Below the pieces are notes generated by a model. It was not told the DNA's origin. It did no database searches and saw nothing but the letters and a program-made list of their open reading frames with translations. Both the position numbers and the translations under genes were made by a program. 64,000 bases of DNA from positions 62,001 to 126,000 of the forward strand of contig JAFQRY010000014.1 in the NCBI GenBank assembly GCA_017409845.1, read 5' to 3'. Of this stretch, positions 61,694 to 64,000 are shown in pieces; the stretch's first letter is position 1; every line of letters starts with the position of its first letter. This stretch comes from Clostridia bacterium. GTDB taxonomy: Bacteria; Bacillota; Clostridia; Oscillospirales; Acutalibacteraceae.

Positions 61694-63913
61694 ATGATCA
61701 GAAAAGTTTTGGCTGTTGTTATTGCGTTTACTCTTACTCTGTCTGCGATAATTCCCGCTTACTCCGCAGATTCCGATGTAAGTGTTTATTCTTTTTATAC
61801 CGATAATATGCTGTTCAGACAGAACGAAGAAGCTGTTATTGCCGGTACGGCAGAAAAAGGAAGCGTAATAATCGCAGAGCTCTTTGACAGCGGAATGAAT
61901 TCCGCAGCAAGGGGAGAAGCAATCGCGGATGATAACCGTGAATTTTCGGTTGCTTTTCCTGCTCCCGAAGGCAGTTTTGAGGAGTATACCGTTGTTATCA
62001 AAGCTGACGGCAAAGAAATAAAAACATTAAAAAATGTTGTTTTCGGTGAACTCTGGCTTGCAAGCGGACAGAGCAATATGCAGTATCCTCTTGCCCAGGC
62101 AATTAATTACGCAGAAGCAATCGAAAAATATAAATCTCAGAGCGAAAAGCTCCGCGTGCTTGTCACACCGGATTATTCTCAACTTAATGATACTAAAGGT
62201 CAGATTCCGTCACAGCCTTTGAAGGATATTCCGGATTCACATTGGATTACGGGAAGTGATGAGCATATAGGCGGGGTCAGTGCGGTTGCTTATTTTTTTG
62301 CCAACAAAATGATCGAAGAGCTTGATATTCCCGTTGGAATACTCAATGTTTCGCTCGGCGGCTCAACCATTGCGAGCTGGATTTCAAGAGAATCTGTTGA
62401 AAGCAACGAGCAGGTGAAGAATGATTTTATAACCTACGGAAAATATGTTGAGCTTTCGGATTGGGATAAAGAAAAACGAAGCATTTATTATGAAATGTCC
62501 ACGAATTATAATCTCAGAATTGAAGCTCTCCGCCATTTCAGGCTTTCGGGAATGATATGGTATCAGGGTGAAACCGATATCGGATGGACAGGCGATGCAT
62601 ATTCAAGAGCATTTGATTTGCTTCAGCGGTCATATACCGATCTTTTCTGCTATAATGATGGTTTGCTTCCCGTTGTGTTTACTCAGCTTGCCTCCTATTT
62701 CTATTCGGAAGAGGGATGGGAGCTTCCTTCAAGAAATGTTGATTTCTCGGAAATACAGCAGAATGAGCCCGATTCGAGAGCTCTTATTTCAATCTATGAT
62801 ATTCCTCTTACTTATTTTCCCGAGGTAGGTGTTATTCATCCCGGCAGCAAGCGTGAAGTCGGCGAAAGAATGGCACATTCCGCACTTGGCCTTTTGTATG
62901 ACAAGGATGATACATACACAGCCGCAACCGTTGTTAAATCTGAAATCAAGGAATCGGCAATTCATGTTACATTCAGAAATACGGGCGACGGACTGATGCA
63001 GAGCGGAGAAAAGCTCAAGGGCTTTTCGCTTTGCGGTGAAGACGGAATATATGTCAAAGCCAATGCGGAAATAACAGGCAGCAACACAATCAGAATATGG
63101 AATGAAGATATTCCTTCTCCGCTTTCTGCCGCATATGCATATTCGGTGAATAATGAAAAATCAAATCTTTATTCATCTGTAAACGGTGATTTTGCCATGC
63201 CGGTAAGTCCTTTTGTTACGGTCAGAAGCATCGGCACGAAATATTGGTCTGAAAAAACATGGGCAGATTGCGATGATATGCAGCTCTGGCATACGGTTGA
63301 TGATTTGAACAGCGGCTTTTATCCCTCGTGGAAATCGGAAAACTCAACAGTCACGATAGAAAATTCGGTGTTGAAAACCGAGTCTGCTGACAGCACTTTT
63401 TCGTTAAGCCCGGTTCTTTCATACGAAGACGGCATCAAGCAGACAGGCTTCCGTGATTCGGATAATGATTATTCTGTGTTCGGAAGAGTTTCGTTATGCG
63501 TCAAAAACAGCGGAAGTTCTCCGGTTACGCTTGATTGCATCAGGTTTATCAAAAACAGCTATTTATGGTATTCGGCATCTGTAGCGGATACCCTGACTGA
63601 CAGCGTAGTTATTCCTGCCGATAATGAGTGGCATAAAATTACTTTTGATCTTAACAGAGTTTATCTTAATGGCAATGAATTCGGTATTTCGTTTTCAAAC
63701 AGTGTGCTGTCTGAAGTGAATGATATTGAATTTTGTTTTGCTTCGGAAGGCGGCACTTCGATGCTTCAGATTGATGAAATCCGTTTTTCACCTTCTGACG
63801 AGGATCCCGGAATCAGATTTGAAGCCGACATCAATGCGGCAAAAACAGTTTTGGATTATATTTCGGCATTGTTTGTTAATTTCATCGGAATGATCGTTTC
63901 AGTTTTCAGATAA
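61694..63913 (+). CDS. secreted sialate O-acetylesterase-type SGNH hydrolase
   Basis: A 739-residue exported esterase. Signal peptide about 1-25 (ending YSA). The SASA/SGNH catalytic domain has block I G125-Q-S127-N (WLASGQSNMQ), the oxyanion Gly in NVSLGGSTIASWI, Asn/Trp in IWYQGETDIGW and the late His in GVIHPGSK. A C-terminal beta-sandwich of carbohydrate-binding appearance (about 540-710) and a hydrophobic tail (AAKTVLDYISALFVNFIG) end the protein. It removes acetyl groups from sialic acids or plant polysaccharides in related enzymes; substrate here is not decided. GGGAGA precedes ATG 61694. Confidence 0.88.
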   Translation: MIRKVLAVVIAFTLTLSAIIPAYSADSDVSVYSFYTDNMLFRQNEEAVIAGTAEKGSVIIAELFDSGMNSAARGEAIADDNREFSVAFPAPEGSFEEYTVVIKADGKEIKTLKNVVFGELWLASGQSNMQYPLAQAINYAEAIEKYKSQSEKLRVLVTPDYSQLNDTKGQIPSQPLKDIPDSHWITGSDEHIGGVSAVAYFFANKMIEELDIPVGILNVSLGGSTIASWISRESVESNEQVKNDFITYGKYVELSDWDKEKRSIYYEMSTNYNLRIEALRHFRLSGMIWYQGETDIGWTGDAYSRAFDLLQRSYTDLFCYNDGLLPVVFTQLASYFYSEEGWELPSRNVDFSEIQQNEPDSRALISIYDIPLTYFPEVGVIHPGSKREVGERMAHSALGLLYDKDDTYTAATVVKSEIKESAIHVTFRNTGDGLMQSGEKLKGFSLCGEDGIYVKANAEITGSNTIRIWNEDIPSPLSAAYAYSVNNEKSNLYSSVNGDFAMPVSPFVTVRSIGTKYWSEKTWADCDDMQLWHTVDDLNSGFYPSWKSENSTVTIENSVLKTESADSTFSLSPVLSYEDGIKQTGFRDSDNDYSVFGRVSLCVKNSGSSPVTLDCIRFIKNSYLWYSASVADTLTDSVVIPADNEWHKITFDLNRVYLNGNEFGISFSNSVLSEVNDIEFCFASEGGTSMLQIDEIRFSPSDEDPGIRFEADINAAKTVLDYISALFVNFIGMIVSVFR

Positions 63914-63920
63914 ATACTTG

Positions 63921-63957
63921 TCCGAAGAAGTGCTTTGTGCATTTCTTCGGATATTTT
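63921..63957 (+). terminator. rho-independent terminator
   Basis: Stem TCCGAAGAAGTGC / GCATTTCTTCGGA (one G-T wobble), 5-base loop, followed by TATTTTT. It ends the esterase transcript. Confidence 0.88.
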
Positions 63958-63969
63958 TAAAATTAGGAC

Positions 63970-63998
63970 TTGCAATTTCAAAGTAAATATGATATTAT
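63970..63998 (+). promoter_or_regulatory. sigma-A promoter leading out of the window
   Basis: TTGCAA (63970-63975), 17-bp spacer, TATTAT (63993-63998), extended by TGA. It probably drives a forward gene that begins just beyond base 64000. Confidence 0.65.
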
Positions 63999-64000
63999 AA

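Noticed and set aside
1-64000. CRISPR arrays, prophage, transposases
   Set aside because: No regularly spaced direct repeats, integrase, capsid or transposase-like frames were seen on either strand.

Overview
This window looks like a chromosomal segment of an uncultured, low- to mid-GC Gram-positive bacterium of class Clostridia, probably an Oscillospiraceae/Ruminococcaceae-type gut organism. The evidence is the gene order miaB-ymcA/ylbF-mutS-mutL-miaA, a yggS-sepF-divIVA-lspA-rluD division cluster, a split transketolase, strong Shine-Dalgarno sites, many sigma-A promoters with 17-bp spacers, Gram-positive signal peptides, and a palindromic GCCTTCCCC-type element of a kind I recall from gut Clostridia. 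Taxonomy is inference; no rRNA is present. No phage, IS transposase or CRISPR array is visible.

Layout. Positions 1-23800 are almost entirely forward-strand housekeeping genes: a 5'-truncated FtsK/SpoIIIE translocase, a YgiQ-type radical SAM protein, a ComEC-like MBL protein with a DUF3006 partner and a small membrane ORF that appears to start at ATA, then miaB, a YmcA/YlbF protein with a Cys-rich tail, mutS, mutL, miaA, the division cluster, a HAD phosphatase, transketolase, an unknown anchored protein, a coiled-coil protein and an orphan fumarase beta-type subunit. Positions 23800-29600 hold a phosphate permease, a SulP-like permease, a second anchored MBL protein, an acyl-CoA ligase-like enzyme and a cyclophilin.

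Positions 29600-40400 are rich in secreted enzymes: a PHP-domain protein, a propeller protein, GH43, a lipase-like hydrolase and a metallophosphoesterase. Thiamine pyrophosphokinase, a histidine phosphatase and the inositol genes iolD-iolE lie among them. A tRNA-Lys(TTT) follows. Positions 40700-52500 form a sensory/transport island. An Agr-like LytTR two-component pair is divergent from an OmpR-type pair. The OmpR pair is followed by an ABC transporter operon with one ATPase, two giant FtsX-FtsX permeases and an Ig-repeat anchored protein. The same 16-bp inverted repeat lies before the OmpR regulator and before the ABC ATPase, at nearly the same distance from each -10 box, which strongly suggests one regulon. 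Each of the two larger gaps inside the ABC operon carries a different fold-back repeat.

Positions 52500-64000 return to glycan and lipid use: a domain-permuted GH3, a glycerophosphodiesterase, a B12-type radical SAM protein (DUF4080), a cytoplasmic GH106-like hydrolase with an MFS transporter, and a secreted sialate-O-acetylesterase-type SGNH protein. The last two units leave from back-to-back promoters. Overall the segment suits a gut saccharolytic anaerobe with secreted carbohydrate, ester and phosphate hydrolases and at least one envelope-stress or antimicrobial-peptide-type response module.
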